Positions 1-8,954 of a DNA stretch of 64,000 nt are shown here, in pieces. The notes below the pieces were generated by a model. That model did not search any database, was not told the origin of the DNA, and saw nothing but the letters and a program-made list of their open reading frames with translations. The stretch is from Rhodanobacter glycinis (GTDB taxonomy: Bacteria; Pseudomonadota; Gammaproteobacteria; Xanthomonadales; Rhodanobacteraceae), in assembly GCF_006438785.1 (NCBI RefSeq), contig NZ_RCZB01000001.1:569912-633911 (forward strand). The letters are read 5' to 3'. Position 1 is the first letter of the stretch, and the number at the start of each line of letters is the position of its first letter. Both the position numbers and the translations under genes were made by a program.

Positions 1-123
1 CGCAGGAAGTCAAATCCAGGGCGGGTAACTTCGGTACCCGGTCGGTGCGCCCGCCTGCCGTCGCCCTTTGGCCAGCACGCGCTGCGTCCAGGGATCTTCC
101 TCGCCTTTTCCGTCAGGGTCGGG

Positions 124-960
124 TCACCCTCGGGGCTGGCCCTGGGCGATCCACAGGCGTCCTGCCTGCAGGTCCAGCGTAATCACCTTGTCGTGCAGGA
201 ACGGCATGCCCAGGTTGCCGTCGAGGATCATGTCGGGGGTAAATGCCATGCCCTGTGCGCGCAGTCCGGCAGCGACAGCGAAGCTGGCCTGTTGCGGACC
301 CTTGGCCGTCGGGTCGAGGCCGAGAAGCGTCGCGTAGGGCTGGGATACCAGCAGGGTTCCACCGTTGCCGGTATCCAACTCGAACCACAGCATGCCCCTG
401 GACGTGGCCACGCCCACGGAAGCGGCCAGCGCGCGGCCCTGCATCTCGCGCGACCGCAGCACGGGCAGCTCGCGGGCGTGGGCGATGCGCGCCTGCAGGC
501 TCGCTGGCGATTCGATGATCAGGCGTCGGCCCGGAATATCCACGGTGATGGTCTTGCCGGCGAAAAGGTCGAGCGCGATGGAGCCGGCCACCGGTGCCGC
601 ATCCTTGGCCACCAGCGGCGCAACGTCGAGCACCGCCGTCACCGGCGCGCGGAATACCTGGTCGCCCAGCGTGAAGTCGATGCTGTCGCAGCGGGGCGCA
701 TCCAGCCGCTGCCCCATCATCTGGAAACCGCTCAGGCGTCCCCACGGCTTGCAACCGGCCTTGGCGGCAAAGGCCGGCGACAGCAAGGTGATTCCACCGG
801 CCGTATCCAGCAGAAACAAGCCGTCGTGGCCATGGACCGTGGCATGCAGGGCGACGGTCTTGCGATAGCTTTCCAGCTTGAACACCGCCTGTGGCTGCGC
901 GGCGGCGGCCGCTGCGCTGATGAAAAGGAGGCCGGCCAGGGCCATGAAGAGTCGTCGCAT
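124..960 (-). CDS. exported retropepsin-like aspartyl protease family protein
   Basis: A 278-residue protein starting with a Sec-type signal peptide: basic residues, then an Ala-rich hydrophobic stretch up to about residue 21. Two short motifs look like the active-site loops of pepsin/retropepsin-like proteases, DTAG at residues 52-55 and DTGN at 196-199, each in a hydrophobic beta-strand setting. Both catalytic aspartates are therefore present, which fits a single-chain two-lobed enzyme acting in the periplasm. The first motif has Ala where Gly is more usual. A LysR gene starts about 130 bp upstream on the opposite strand, so the two may share a divergent promoter and the regulator may control this gene. 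The substrate cannot be inferred. Confidence 0.7.
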   Translation of the reverse strand: MRRLFMALAGLLFISAAAAAAQPQAVFKLESYRKTVALHATVHGHDGLFLLDTAGGITLLSPAFAAKAGCKPWGRLSGFQMMGQRLDAPRCDSIDFTLGDQVFRAPVTAVLDVAPLVAKDAAPVAGSIALDLFAGKTITVDIPGRRLIIESPASLQARIAHARELPVLRSREMQGRALAASVGVATSRGMLWFELDTGNGGTLLVSQPYATLLGLDPTAKGPQQASFAVAAGLRAQGMAFTPDMILDGNLGMPFLHDKVITLDLQAGRLWIAQGQPRG

Positions 961-1091
961 GAGTGGGGGTTCCGGGGCAGGGGATGGGCGAGAGCCAGCG
1001 GGAGGAACGGCAGCCGTGACACTTTATCCGCGGCGGCCGCCTGCTTATTCTGGCGTTGCTGAAATCACTCTTTGGTGCCGCTGAAGAATCC

Positions 1092-2003
1092 ATGGACCGT
1101 CTCCAGAGCATGCTGTACTTCGTGCGCGTGGTAACGCTGAAGAGTTTCAGCCGCGCGGCCGCCGAGCTGGGCGTGTCCGCCGCCACGGTGACCACCCATG
1201 TGCGGCAACTCGAGCAGGCGCTCGGCGTGCGCCTGCTCGACCGCAACACCCGCTCGCTGAAGCTGACCGAGGCCGGCGCGATCTATGTCGAGCACTGCCG
1301 GCAAGTGCTCGGCGACATCCGGCACATGGAAACCCTGCTGGCGCCGCGCGGCAAGGCGCTTCGCGGCGTGCTGCGAGCGGACGTGCCGGTGGTGCTGGGC
1401 CGGCGGATCATTGCGCCGCAGCTGCCGGCCTTCCTGCGCCGGTACCCGCAGATCACGCTTGAGCTGTCGATGGAGAACCGTTCCGACGACCTGATCGGCC
1501 GCGACTGGGACTGCGCGATCCGCATCGGCGAGCTGCCGGATTCCTCGCTGGTCGCGCGCCGACTGGGCACGGTGCGCTGGATCACCTGCGCCGCGCCGGC
1601 CTATCTCGAGCGCGCCGGCGAACCGCGCACGCCGGAGGATCTGCTCCGTCACAACTGCCTCGGCTTCATGCCGGTCGGCGAGCGGACGCCGGTGCCATGG
1701 CAGTTCGTTCGCGATGGCCGGACGGCCCACGTTGCGGTCCGTGGCAACGTGCTCATGGATTCGCTGGACCCGCTGCTGGACGCGGCGGTCGCTGGTGTGG
1801 GGATGGTCCAGGTCGACGCGTCGACGGCACGCGCGCTGCTGGCCGACCATCGCTTGCAGCGGGTGCTTGCGGACTTCGAAGCGGACGGACCGCCGATCAC
1901 GCTGATCGCCAGCGGTCGTCGGCAGATGCCACCGAAGGTGGCGGCCTTCGGCGAATTCGTTGCCGGCCTGCTGACCGAAGGCGGCGGGCAGGGTGTGCTG
2001 TAG
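1092..2003 (+). CDS. LysR family transcriptional regulator
   Basis: A 303-residue LysR-type regulator. The N-terminal winged helix-turn-helix is clear (SFSRAAAELGVSAATVT at about residues 18-34, then the LDRNTRSLKLTEAG wing), followed by a LysR substrate-binding domain to the C terminus. It belongs to the single-domain type that often controls a divergently oriented neighbour. The ATG at 1092 places the helix-turn-helix at the usual distance; an upstream in-frame start at 1056 would add only 12 atypical residues. The neighbour on the other strand (124-960) is the natural candidate target. The effector is unknown. Confidence 0.88.
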   Translation: MDRLQSMLYFVRVVTLKSFSRAAAELGVSAATVTTHVRQLEQALGVRLLDRNTRSLKLTEAGAIYVEHCRQVLGDIRHMETLLAPRGKALRGVLRADVPVVLGRRIIAPQLPAFLRRYPQITLELSMENRSDDLIGRDWDCAIRIGELPDSSLVARRLGTVRWITCAAPAYLERAGEPRTPEDLLRHNCLGFMPVGERTPVPWQFVRDGRTAHVAVRGNVLMDSLDPLLDAAVAGVGMVQVDASTARALLADHRLQRVLADFEADGPPITLIASGRRQMPPKVAAFGEFVAGLLTEGGGQGVL

Positions 2004-2244
2004 CGAGTCCGATGCGCTCCCGGGAAACGTATGCCGTGCCGCGCGATGCCATCTATGCACGGCGAGCGGCATGTCCGGGATGCGGCCGAGTTCATTCGGC
2101 GAAGCTCAAGTTCACGGGTTCAGGGCGAGCGCGCCGTGCTTGCCGGCGGCTGGCCGGATCCGTCCGCTCGTGGTCCGCCACGGTGCTCGTTGGCCGTGCG
2201 CGCCGTGCCTAAAGTGGTGACTCCCTTGCCGATGGAGTTGCCCC

Positions 2245-2793
2245 ATGTCCAAGCTGCCAGCCGTACTGGTCATCGATGTCCAGCAGTCGTTCCTGCATGC
2301 GCCGTACTGGCGCGAGGACGATGTACCCGCTTTTCGCGAAAACCTGTTGAAGCTGCTCGATGCGGCGGCAGCGCGCGGCTGGCCGATCGTGCGGATCCTG
2401 CACGAAGACAACGACGCGCATTTCAGCGCGGCGTCCGGCCTGGTGCGGCCGATGGCGTGGGTGCCGGAGGCGCACGACGTGGTGTTCCACAAGCACGTCC
2501 ACAACGCCTTCACCGATACCGGCCTGCAGACCTGGTTGCGCGAGCGCGGCATCGACCGGGTCATCGTCAGCGGCATCCGCTCGGAACAGTGTTGCGAGAC
2601 CACGGCGCGCGTGGCTTCGGATCTGGGCTTCTCCGTCGACTACGTGACCGAGGCGACGCTGACGTTTCCGATGATCCACGCCGGCAGCGGAACTCGCTAC
2701 GATGCGCAGGACATCAAGCAGCGTACCGAACTGGTTCTGGATGGCCGCTTTGCCCGCATTTGCACCGTCGATGACGTCCTCGCCGATCACTGA
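2245..2793 (+). CDS. isochorismatase-like cysteine hydrolase
   Basis: A 182-residue member of the isochorismatase-like (nicotinamidase/cysteine hydrolase) superfamily. The expected catalytic triad is visible: the Asp in VIDVQQSF near residue 11, the Lys in FHKHVHNAF near residue 82, and the Cys in SEQCCETTARVA near residue 116. The ATG is preceded at good spacing by GGAG. The last 23 bp overlap the start of the downstream GlxA-type regulator in another frame, so the two are probably co-transcribed and translationally coupled. Likely substrates are small amides or N-carbamoyl compounds; sequence alone does not decide between them. Confidence 0.85.
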   Translation: MSKLPAVLVIDVQQSFLHAPYWREDDVPAFRENLLKLLDAAAARGWPIVRILHEDNDAHFSAASGLVRPMAWVPEAHDVVFHKHVHNAFTDTGLQTWLRERGIDRVIVSGIRSEQCCETTARVASDLGFSVDYVTEATLTFPMIHAGSGTRYDAQDIKQRTELVLDGRFARICTVDDVLADH

Positions 2794-3742
2794 GGTGTGC
2801 TTCGTGCTGCCGCCGGCGCTGATCCTGCTGGATCTCGCCGGCGCAGCCGATGCTTTCCGGATCGCCGCGTCGATGGGGCTGCCGGTGCGCCTGCGGATGG
2901 TGGCGCCCATACAGCGCGGCGAGGCCGCCTCGACCGCGCTGGGCGTGGGCCTCGCCGGCATCGAACCGCTGCCGGCTCAGCTGGGCGAGCACACGCTGAT
3001 CGTGGTTTGCGGCGCCACCGGCAGCGGCGAGGCGGTGTTGTCGTCGCCCGCCAGCAAGTCCCTGGTCGAATGGCTGCGGCAGCATGGCGGCAACGGCCGG
3101 TCGCTGGCCTGTGTTTGCTCCGGCGCACTGCTGGCCGGCGCCGCCGGCTTGCTGGATGGCCGGCGCTGCACCACCCACCACAGCCTGCTCGACACGCTGC
3201 GCCGACTGGTGCCCAGCGCCGAGGTACTGGACAGCCGCGTGTTCGTCGAGGACGGCGAGGTGTGCACCAGCGCCGGCATCACGGCGGGCATCGACCTGGC
3301 CTTGCACCTGATCGCCGCACTCGGTTCGCCATGGCTGGCCGCCGCCGTCGCGCGCGAGATGGCCGTCTATATGCGGCGTGCGTCCGGCGATCCGGCGCTG
3401 TCCCCATGGCTGGAGGGACGCAACCACATGAGCATGGCCATCCATCGCGTGCAGGATGCGCTGGCAAAGGCGCCCGATCAGGACTGGCCGCTGGCGCGTC
3501 TGGCCGACATCGGGCACATGAGCGTGCGCAGCCTTACCCGCCACTTTCGCGAGGCCAGCGGCATGTCGATCAACCGCTACCACGGGCGGCTGCGACTGGC
3601 GCTTGCCCGCCAGGCACTGGCCAGCGGCGACAGCGTGGAACGCGCGGCGGAACGCGCCGGTCTGGGCTCGGCACGCCAGCTGCGTCGACTGTGGTCGGTC
3701 GACGCCGGCGACAGCCCCGCGTCGGCGCGCCGGCGGCACTGA
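2771..3742 (+). CDS. GlxA family AraC-type regulator with DJ-1/PfpI domain
   Basis: A 323-residue two-domain regulator. Residues 1-190 form a DJ-1/PfpI (class I glutamine amidotransferase-like) domain with the nucleophile-elbow sequence CVCSGALLAGAAGLL near residue 120 and the paired THH further on. Residues 220-320 form an AraC/XylS DNA-binding domain (LARLADIGHMSVRSLTRHFREASGMS). The start at 2771 gives a normal GlxA N terminus (ITEVCFVLPPALILLDLAG) and overlaps the upstream cysteine hydrolase by 23 bp. In-frame ATGs at 2702 and 2741 lie deeper inside that gene. The pairing suggests that the regulator senses a substrate or product of the hydrolase, which is inference. Confidence 0.87.
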   Translation: MTSSPITEVCFVLPPALILLDLAGAADAFRIAASMGLPVRLRMVAPIQRGEAASTALGVGLAGIEPLPAQLGEHTLIVVCGATGSGEAVLSSPASKSLVEWLRQHGGNGRSLACVCSGALLAGAAGLLDGRRCTTHHSLLDTLRRLVPSAEVLDSRVFVEDGEVCTSAGITAGIDLALHLIAALGSPWLAAAVAREMAVYMRRASGDPALSPWLEGRNHMSMAIHRVQDALAKAPDQDWPLARLADIGHMSVRSLTRHFREASGMSINRYHGRLRLALARQALASGDSVERAAERAGLGSARQLRRLWSVDAGDSPASARRRH

Positions 3743-3908
3743 AAGCCCCTTCACCACGTTCCCGGTGCGGGAACCGTGGACTGCCGCCGGCCTGCCCGAA
3801 GAAATCCATGGAAGCGGCTGCAGCAGGCCCGATGCGGCGTGCAGCATGCAGGGCCTGCTTGCTGCGTTGATCGCACAACCTTGGCGAGCGCCAGAACGGA
3901 GGAGCGTC

Positions 3909-4856
3909 ATGAAGCTTTGGGTCATTGCCCTGTGTCTGCTGGCCGCATGCGCTGGCGCGCCTGCGAAGACGTTGGTCTGGCAGCCCGCTGCCGGACATAC
4001 ACAGATATCGCTGTGGCCAGGCACACCGCCGAATGCCAAGCCCATGCCGGGGGCCGAGTACACCGCGACCGGCAAGAAACTGATCGGCGGCAAACCCATC
4101 ACCGGCGTCTACAACGTGTCGCAGCCCACGATGACGGTCTACGCCCCGATCGGAAAGAACACGGGAACCGCGGTGGTGGTGTTTCCGGGTGGCGGCTTCC
4201 AGGGTCTGGCCATGGATCTTGAGGGCACCGACGTCTGCGACTGGCTGACGACCAAGGGCATTACCTGCGTGCTGTTGAAGTATCGCGTGCCGAGTATCCC
4301 TTATGTCTGGCAATGCGATTGCCGTCCGCACAACCGCGAGCTGTCGGTGCCGTCACTGCAGGACGCGCAGCGAACGATGCGGCTGGTGCGCCATCACGCC
4401 ACGGAGTGGCATATCGATCCGCACAAGGTGGGCGTGCTCGGGTTTTCGGCGGGCGGCTTTCTGGTGGCGGAGATCAGCACGAACTTCGCGCGGCACCTGT
4501 ATGCACCCGTGGACGCCGCCGACACGGAAAGCGCCCGGCCGGATTTCGCCATGCCGATCTACCCGGGGCATCTCGCGACCGATGACGACAAGTTCAATGC
4601 CAATGTCCCGGTCTCACGCGAGACGCCGCCGACGTTCCTGGTGCAGGCGGAAGACGACTACGTGGATGGCGTCAACCAGTCGCTGGCCTATTACATCGCG
4701 CTGAAGAACGCCAAGGTGCCGACTGAGATGCACCTGTACGCGCACGGCGGGCATGCGTTCGGGCTGAGGCCCACGTCGAATCCGATCACGCGCTGGCCCG
4801 CCCTGGCCGAGACGTGGATGAGCACGATCGGGATGCTTCCCGCGGTGGGCCAATAA
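3909..4856 (+). CDS. alpha/beta hydrolase lipoprotein (acetyl-xylan esterase/dienelactone hydrolase-like)
   Basis: A 315-residue predicted lipoprotein. The first residues end in a lipobox (LAAC, Cys near residue 15), so it is probably anchored on the periplasmic face of a membrane. The fold is alpha/beta hydrolase: an oxyanion-hole segment VVVFPGGGFQG, the nucleophile elbow GFSAGG (Ser near residue 182), a late Asp in DDYVDG and a His in YAHGGHAFG. This resembles carbohydrate-esterase-type proteins often called endo-1,4-beta-xylanase B-like or dienelactone hydrolases. The start at 3909 was chosen because it begins the signal sequence; the open frame extends further upstream without coding character. 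The ester substrate is unknown. Confidence 0.82.
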   Translation: MKLWVIALCLLAACAGAPAKTLVWQPAAGHTQISLWPGTPPNAKPMPGAEYTATGKKLIGGKPITGVYNVSQPTMTVYAPIGKNTGTAVVVFPGGGFQGLAMDLEGTDVCDWLTTKGITCVLLKYRVPSIPYVWQCDCRPHNRELSVPSLQDAQRTMRLVRHHATEWHIDPHKVGVLGFSAGGFLVAEISTNFARHLYAPVDAADTESARPDFAMPIYPGHLATDDDKFNANVPVSRETPPTFLVQAEDDYVDGVNQSLAYYIALKNAKVPTEMHLYAHGGHAFGLRPTSNPITRWPALAETWMSTIGMLPAVGQ

Positions 4857-4895
4857 ACCATGGTCGCAGGAAAATCGCCGGCCGGATGCTTTTGC

Positions 4896-6359
4896 CTACG
4901 CAGTCTGCCGTTGCAGCAGCTCGCTGGCCGAGGCGAGGACAGCGAGATCGCCGCGCCCCTGGCCCGAGCAGGCGATGTAACCATCGGGGCGGATCAGCGA
5001 TACACCGGACTGTCGCGATAAGCGCAGTTCGACGAGTTCGGCAAACGAGTCGGCGAGTTGTCGCGCCGTCTCAATGGTTGCAAGTTCCGCCTCGCTGTCG
5101 ACCATGAGCAGGAAGCGACTCAGGATGCCGTGGCCGCCGCGGATCGAATCATCGAACCAGCGCGCACCCGATCCATCGACGATCGGGCTGCCGCGATAGG
5201 CGATCCCGAGTTCGGAAAGACGCTGCACGAACGCATGCTGGAACGGAGCCAGCCGCGACACCATGGGGATCACGGCGTCGCGCAGCGCCTGGGCGAACTT
5301 GCTGGGTGTTCCCATGGCCTTGGTCAATAGATCGGTCATGCCGACGACGCTCTTGATCACTGGCAGGCGCTCGGCTCCGTAACTGTCGAGCAAACGCTCG
5401 TTGCCGTGCCCGTGCAGGATGAGGTCGAGCTTCCAGGCCAGGTTCCAGACGTCCTGCAAACCGGTATTCATGCCCTGGCCGCCGAATGGACTGTGGATGT
5501 GGGCGGCATCGCCGGCAACGAACATGCGCCCCTCACGCAACTGTGCGACGTGCCGATGATGAATATGGAAATAGCTGCTCCAGTGCAGGGCGCGCGCCTC
5601 GATGCCGGCGGGTGCGCGCTGACTCAGTATCTCCCGCACCAGATCCAGCGACGGCGCATCGCCTTGTGGGTTCTGGATCATGGCCACGATGCGCCGGCGA
5701 GTGACGCTCATCGGAAAGATCGCCACCGGGCCCAGTTCATGTGGGCATAGCTGGAGCTGGTCGGCGGGCAGCGTGTCGTTGGTTTCGATATCGGCCAGCA
5801 GGAACAGGTCGTGGTATTCCGCACCCTCGAACGACAGGTTCAGCAGATGCCGGACCGGACTGTGCGCGCCATCGCAACCGACGACAAACGCCGCATTGAG
5901 TTCCATGTGTTGGCCTTTGCGGTCCAGCGTCACGCTGACGTAGTCATCGTGCTGGATCGCGGTGACAAACGCGGTCTCGTACTCGACCTTGCCGCCGTTG
6001 CGCTGCAGCTGCTCGACCAGCAACCGCTCGGTCACGTTCTGGGGAACCATGGCGATGAAGGGGTAGGGACTGTCCTCCGGCGCAAACGGCATGTGCGCCA
6101 AGGTGCGCTCATGCGCCATGACAGCAACCGACGTGGCGCGGTTGGCCACATCGAGAAAGGGTGCGACGACCCCTGCCATGTCAAAGATTTCGAGCGTGCG
6201 TGGAAAAATCGCGAGCGCCTTGGAGTGCTCCGACTGCGCCGCGCGCGTTTCGACGATGCGGTAGCGCAGACTCCGGCGCGCGCATTCGTTGGCGAGGAAC
6301 AGGCCGACGGGACCGGCACCTACGATCAGGACATCGGTATCGATCTTCGTATCCGGCAT
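4896..6359 (-). CDS. FAD-dependent aromatic-ring monooxygenase
   Basis: A 487-residue flavoprotein hydroxylase of the PheA/TfdB/MhpA-like class. The N-terminal Rossmann dinucleotide motif is VLIVGAGPVGLFLANE (about residues 10-25). A DG motif follows in VVGCDGAHSPVR (about 160), and the second FAD motif is VAGDAAHIHSPFGGQGMNTG (about 282-301). These enzymes use NAD(P)H and O2 to hydroxylate phenolic or polyketide-like aromatics. The C-terminal 100 residues resemble the thioredoxin-like tail domain of this family. The gene lies 55 bp downstream of an NAD-dependent epimerase/reductase on the same strand, so the two probably form an operon and act on the same compound. Confidence 0.87.
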   Translation of the reverse strand: MPDTKIDTDVLIVGAGPVGLFLANECARRSLRYRIVETRAAQSEHSKALAIFPRTLEIFDMAGVVAPFLDVANRATSVAVMAHERTLAHMPFAPEDSPYPFIAMVPQNVTERLLVEQLQRNGGKVEYETAFVTAIQHDDYVSVTLDRKGQHMELNAAFVVGCDGAHSPVRHLLNLSFEGAEYHDLFLLADIETNDTLPADQLQLCPHELGPVAIFPMSVTRRRIVAMIQNPQGDAPSLDLVREILSQRAPAGIEARALHWSSYFHIHHRHVAQLREGRMFVAGDAAHIHSPFGGQGMNTGLQDVWNLAWKLDLILHGHGNERLLDSYGAERLPVIKSVVGMTDLLTKAMGTPSKFAQALRDAVIPMVSRLAPFQHAFVQRLSELGIAYRGSPIVDGSGARWFDDSIRGGHGILSRFLLMVDSEAELATIETARQLADSFAELVELRLSRQSGVSLIRPDGYIACSGQGRGDLAVLASASELLQRQTA

Positions 6360-6414
6360 GGGGTTTTCTCCTGCGGTGCGTATGAATCAAACGGAAGGAG
6401 GTAACTGGATTCCC

Positions 6415-7488
6415 TTAACTGCCTCGGTTCTCTTTGCCGTTGGCGTCTAATGCAACCGGGCTTTCCTTCAATAGCCCGAGCCGCAACAGGCTTTCCGCGG
6501 TGGCGACAATGGCTTCCTCGCTCGAACGCGGTACCCAGCCGAGGACCCGTCGAGCCTTTTCGCTGGTGGCGTTCTTCGGCTTGCCGAGTTCGGGAAGGAT
6601 CTGTTTGACCGCCGGGTCGCGCAGCGCGGCGAGGCGCACCAGCCAGTTCGGCAGTTGCCGGGTGGGTACCCGTCTGGCCGCGGCGCCCATGCGGTTCTTC
6701 AAGATCCGGGCGATGTCGCGGATCGAGAGGAAATCGCCGGCCACGGCGAGGAATCGCTCGCCCTTCGCGGCGGGATGGGTCATGGCGCGGATGTGCAGGT
6801 CGGCGACGTCCCGCACATCGACGACACCGAAGCTGAGTTGTGGGCAGCCGGGCATGGCGCCGTCCATCAGGCGCTGCACCAGCAGAATCGAGGTCGAGTA
6901 GTCCGGTCCCAGTACCGGGCCGAACACGCCTACTGGATTGACCACGGAAAGTTCGAGGGTGCCGCCTTCGCGGGCGATGAAATCCCAGGCCGCGCGCTCG
7001 GCCAGGGTCTTCGATTTCGCGTAGGGCTGCACGTCGTCGCCGGCGGGATCGGTCCAATTGCTTTCGTTGAACGGTGCCTGCTGCACTTTCTGCCCATAGC
7101 CGATCGCGGCGAACGAGGAGGTCAGCACCACGCGCTTGACCCCCGCGTCGCGCGCGGCGCGCAGTACGCGAAGCGCACCTTCGCGCGCCGGCACGATCAA
7201 CTCGTCCTCGTGTTTCGGCAGGGTGGAAGGAAACGGTGATGCGATGTGCAGCACGTAATTGCAGCCGGCAACGGCTTGCGGCCAGCCGTCGTCGCTTTCG
7301 AGATCGGCGACCACAAATGACAGCTGGTCGCCCGCCTCGCCGCCGCCGCCCTTAAGCATCGCGCGCACGTCGCCTTCGCGCTTCAAGCTGCGCACCGTAG
7401 TACGTACCTCATGGCCCGCAGCCAGCAACTGCAGGATGGCTTGGCTGCCGATGAAACCTGATCCGCCGGTTACCAGAACGGTGCTCAT
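6415..7488 (-). CDS. NAD(P)-dependent epimerase/dehydratase (extended SDR)
   Basis: A 357-residue extended short-chain dehydrogenase/reductase. The cofactor motif VLVTGGSGFIGSQA lies at residues 4-17 and the catalytic YAKSK near residue 160. It resembles the dihydroflavonol-4-reductase / aldehyde-reductase branch, which reduces carbonyl groups on secondary metabolites. The ATG at 7488 is preceded by AGGAAT at good spacing. The FAD hydroxylase begins 55 bp downstream on the same strand, which supports a two-gene operon for modifying an aromatic or ketone-bearing compound. The substrate is unknown. Confidence 0.85.
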   Translation of the reverse strand: MSTVLVTGGSGFIGSQAILQLLAAGHEVRTTVRSLKREGDVRAMLKGGGGEAGDQLSFVVADLESDDGWPQAVAGCNYVLHIASPFPSTLPKHEDELIVPAREGALRVLRAARDAGVKRVVLTSSFAAIGYGQKVQQAPFNESNWTDPAGDDVQPYAKSKTLAERAAWDFIAREGGTLELSVVNPVGVFGPVLGPDYSTSILLVQRLMDGAMPGCPQLSFGVVDVRDVADLHIRAMTHPAAKGERFLAVAGDFLSIRDIARILKNRMGAAARRVPTRQLPNWLVRLAALRDPAVKQILPELGKPKNATSEKARRVLGWVPRSSEEAIVATAESLLRLGLLKESPVALDANGKENRGS

Positions 7489-7684
7489 GCTAATTCCTGT
7501 GATTGGATGTGTGGGAAGCAAAGGGACAGTGACGCTGGTCCGTGATAGTAGATGTCTCGCGCTTCCCGGCCAGATTGCACTTTAGCGAGCCAGATTGCGT
7601 CCGAGCGTGAATAGTGCGCATCGCGCTCCGCAGGCACCGGCCCGATACCATAGTGGCCTCGCATCCTTCCGACCCGGCACCCAC

Positions 7685-8878
7685 ATGCTTTCAACGATCT
7701 ACCTCCGCCTGCTCACCACCGCACTCTGCCTGACCATCTCGCTGCCATTGGCAGCCGACCAGCAGCACGCGCCGACCATTGGCCAGCAACGCGAGGCCGT
7801 GCTGTTCTGGCCGCAGGCGCAGCGCGAGGCGCAGTTCCGTCAGATGTACACGCTGTTTCCCAGCGACCGCGCCGCGCATGGCATGCATGTGCATGAGCTG
7901 CCGCAGGGCAAGCCGCTGACGGGTGCGTCGGGGTTGTTGGCCAGCTATATGGACCAGCACCACCTCGCCGGCGTGATGGTCCTGCAGCACGGCCGCGTCC
8001 GCTTGCAGCGTTATGCGCTGGGCTTCGCGCCGGAGCAGCGCTGGGAATCGTTTTCGGTGGCCAAGTCGGTCACCTCCACCCTGGTGGGGATCGCCCTGCA
8101 GCGCGGTGACATCCACAGCATGGATGACACGCTGGGCACCTACATTCCGGAGTTGCGCGACAGCGCCTATGCCAACGTCACGGTGCAACAGTTGCTGACG
8201 ATGACCTCCGGCGTGCACTGGAACGAGGACTACGCCGACGCCAAGTCGGACGTGGCGCAGATGTATCTCCACGCCTGCGTCGATGGCCAGGCGCATGTGC
8301 TGTCGTATTTGCGCAGGCAGCCGCGGCAATGGCCCGCTGGCACGCACTTCAACTACAACACCGCCGAAACCGATCTGCTCGGCATCCTGGTGCAGCGTGC
8401 CACGCATCGATCGCTGGCCGCCTACCTCTCGCAAACTATCTGGAAGCCGTACGGCATGGCCGCCGATGCGTACTGGATCAAGGACGAATGCGACGGCGGC
8501 GACACCGGCGGCAGCGGCCTGTCGGCCACGCTGGGCGACTACGCGCGACTGGGGCAATTCATGCTCGACGGTGGTCGCATCGCGGGCAAGTCGGTGGTCG
8601 CCAAGACGTGGCTTGCGGGCGCGATACGCCGCCAGGAAAACGTCGACGATCCGGACCGCGGCTACGGCTATCTGTGGTGGACGGATAAAGATGGCAGCTA
8701 TGCCGCGATCGGCATCTTCGGCCAGATGGTCTACGTCGATCCCGCGCGCCAGCTGGTGATCGCCCAGGTCGGCGCGTGGCCGCATGCGACGTCCGACGAA
8801 CTGGTCGCTGCGCGGCGCGAGTTCGTGGCCGCGGTCAAGCGCGCGGTGGACGCGGACTCGAAGAAGCCGATGCCCTGA
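7685..8878 (+). CDS. exported serine hydrolase (beta-lactamase/class C family)
   Basis: A 397-residue protein with an N-terminal signal peptide (hydrophobic LLTTALCLTISLPLAA). It carries the serine beta-lactamase / DD-peptidase fold signatures: SVAKS (S-x-x-K, about residue 125) and YNTAE (Y-x-N, about residue 222). A later KDG/HATS region fits the third box only loosely. Proteins of this type are periplasmic esterases, peptidases or penicillin-binding-like enzymes rather than proven beta-lactamases. The start at 7685 opens the signal peptide. It is a single gene with divergent or convergent neighbours. Confidence 0.85.
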   Translation: MLSTIYLRLLTTALCLTISLPLAADQQHAPTIGQQREAVLFWPQAQREAQFRQMYTLFPSDRAAHGMHVHELPQGKPLTGASGLLASYMDQHHLAGVMVLQHGRVRLQRYALGFAPEQRWESFSVAKSVTSTLVGIALQRGDIHSMDDTLGTYIPELRDSAYANVTVQQLLTMTSGVHWNEDYADAKSDVAQMYLHACVDGQAHVLSYLRRQPRQWPAGTHFNYNTAETDLLGILVQRATHRSLAAYLSQTIWKPYGMAADAYWIKDECDGGDTGGSGLSATLGDYARLGQFMLDGGRIAGKSVVAKTWLAGAIRRQENVDDPDRGYGYLWWTDKDGSYAAIGIFGQMVYVDPARQLVIAQVGAWPHATSDELVAARREFVAAVKRAVDADSKKPMP

Positions 8879-8954
8879 TCGTGTGACGTTGCGAAGCGCA
8901 ATCAAAGAGTACGGAGGCAGGTGACACTCAAGCCACCAGCCTCCGAACAAACCG

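Noticed and set aside
1..123. Coding remnant at the left edge
   Set aside because: In phase with the aspartyl protease but after its stop; no start codon with a ribosome-binding site and no homology seen, so nothing is called.
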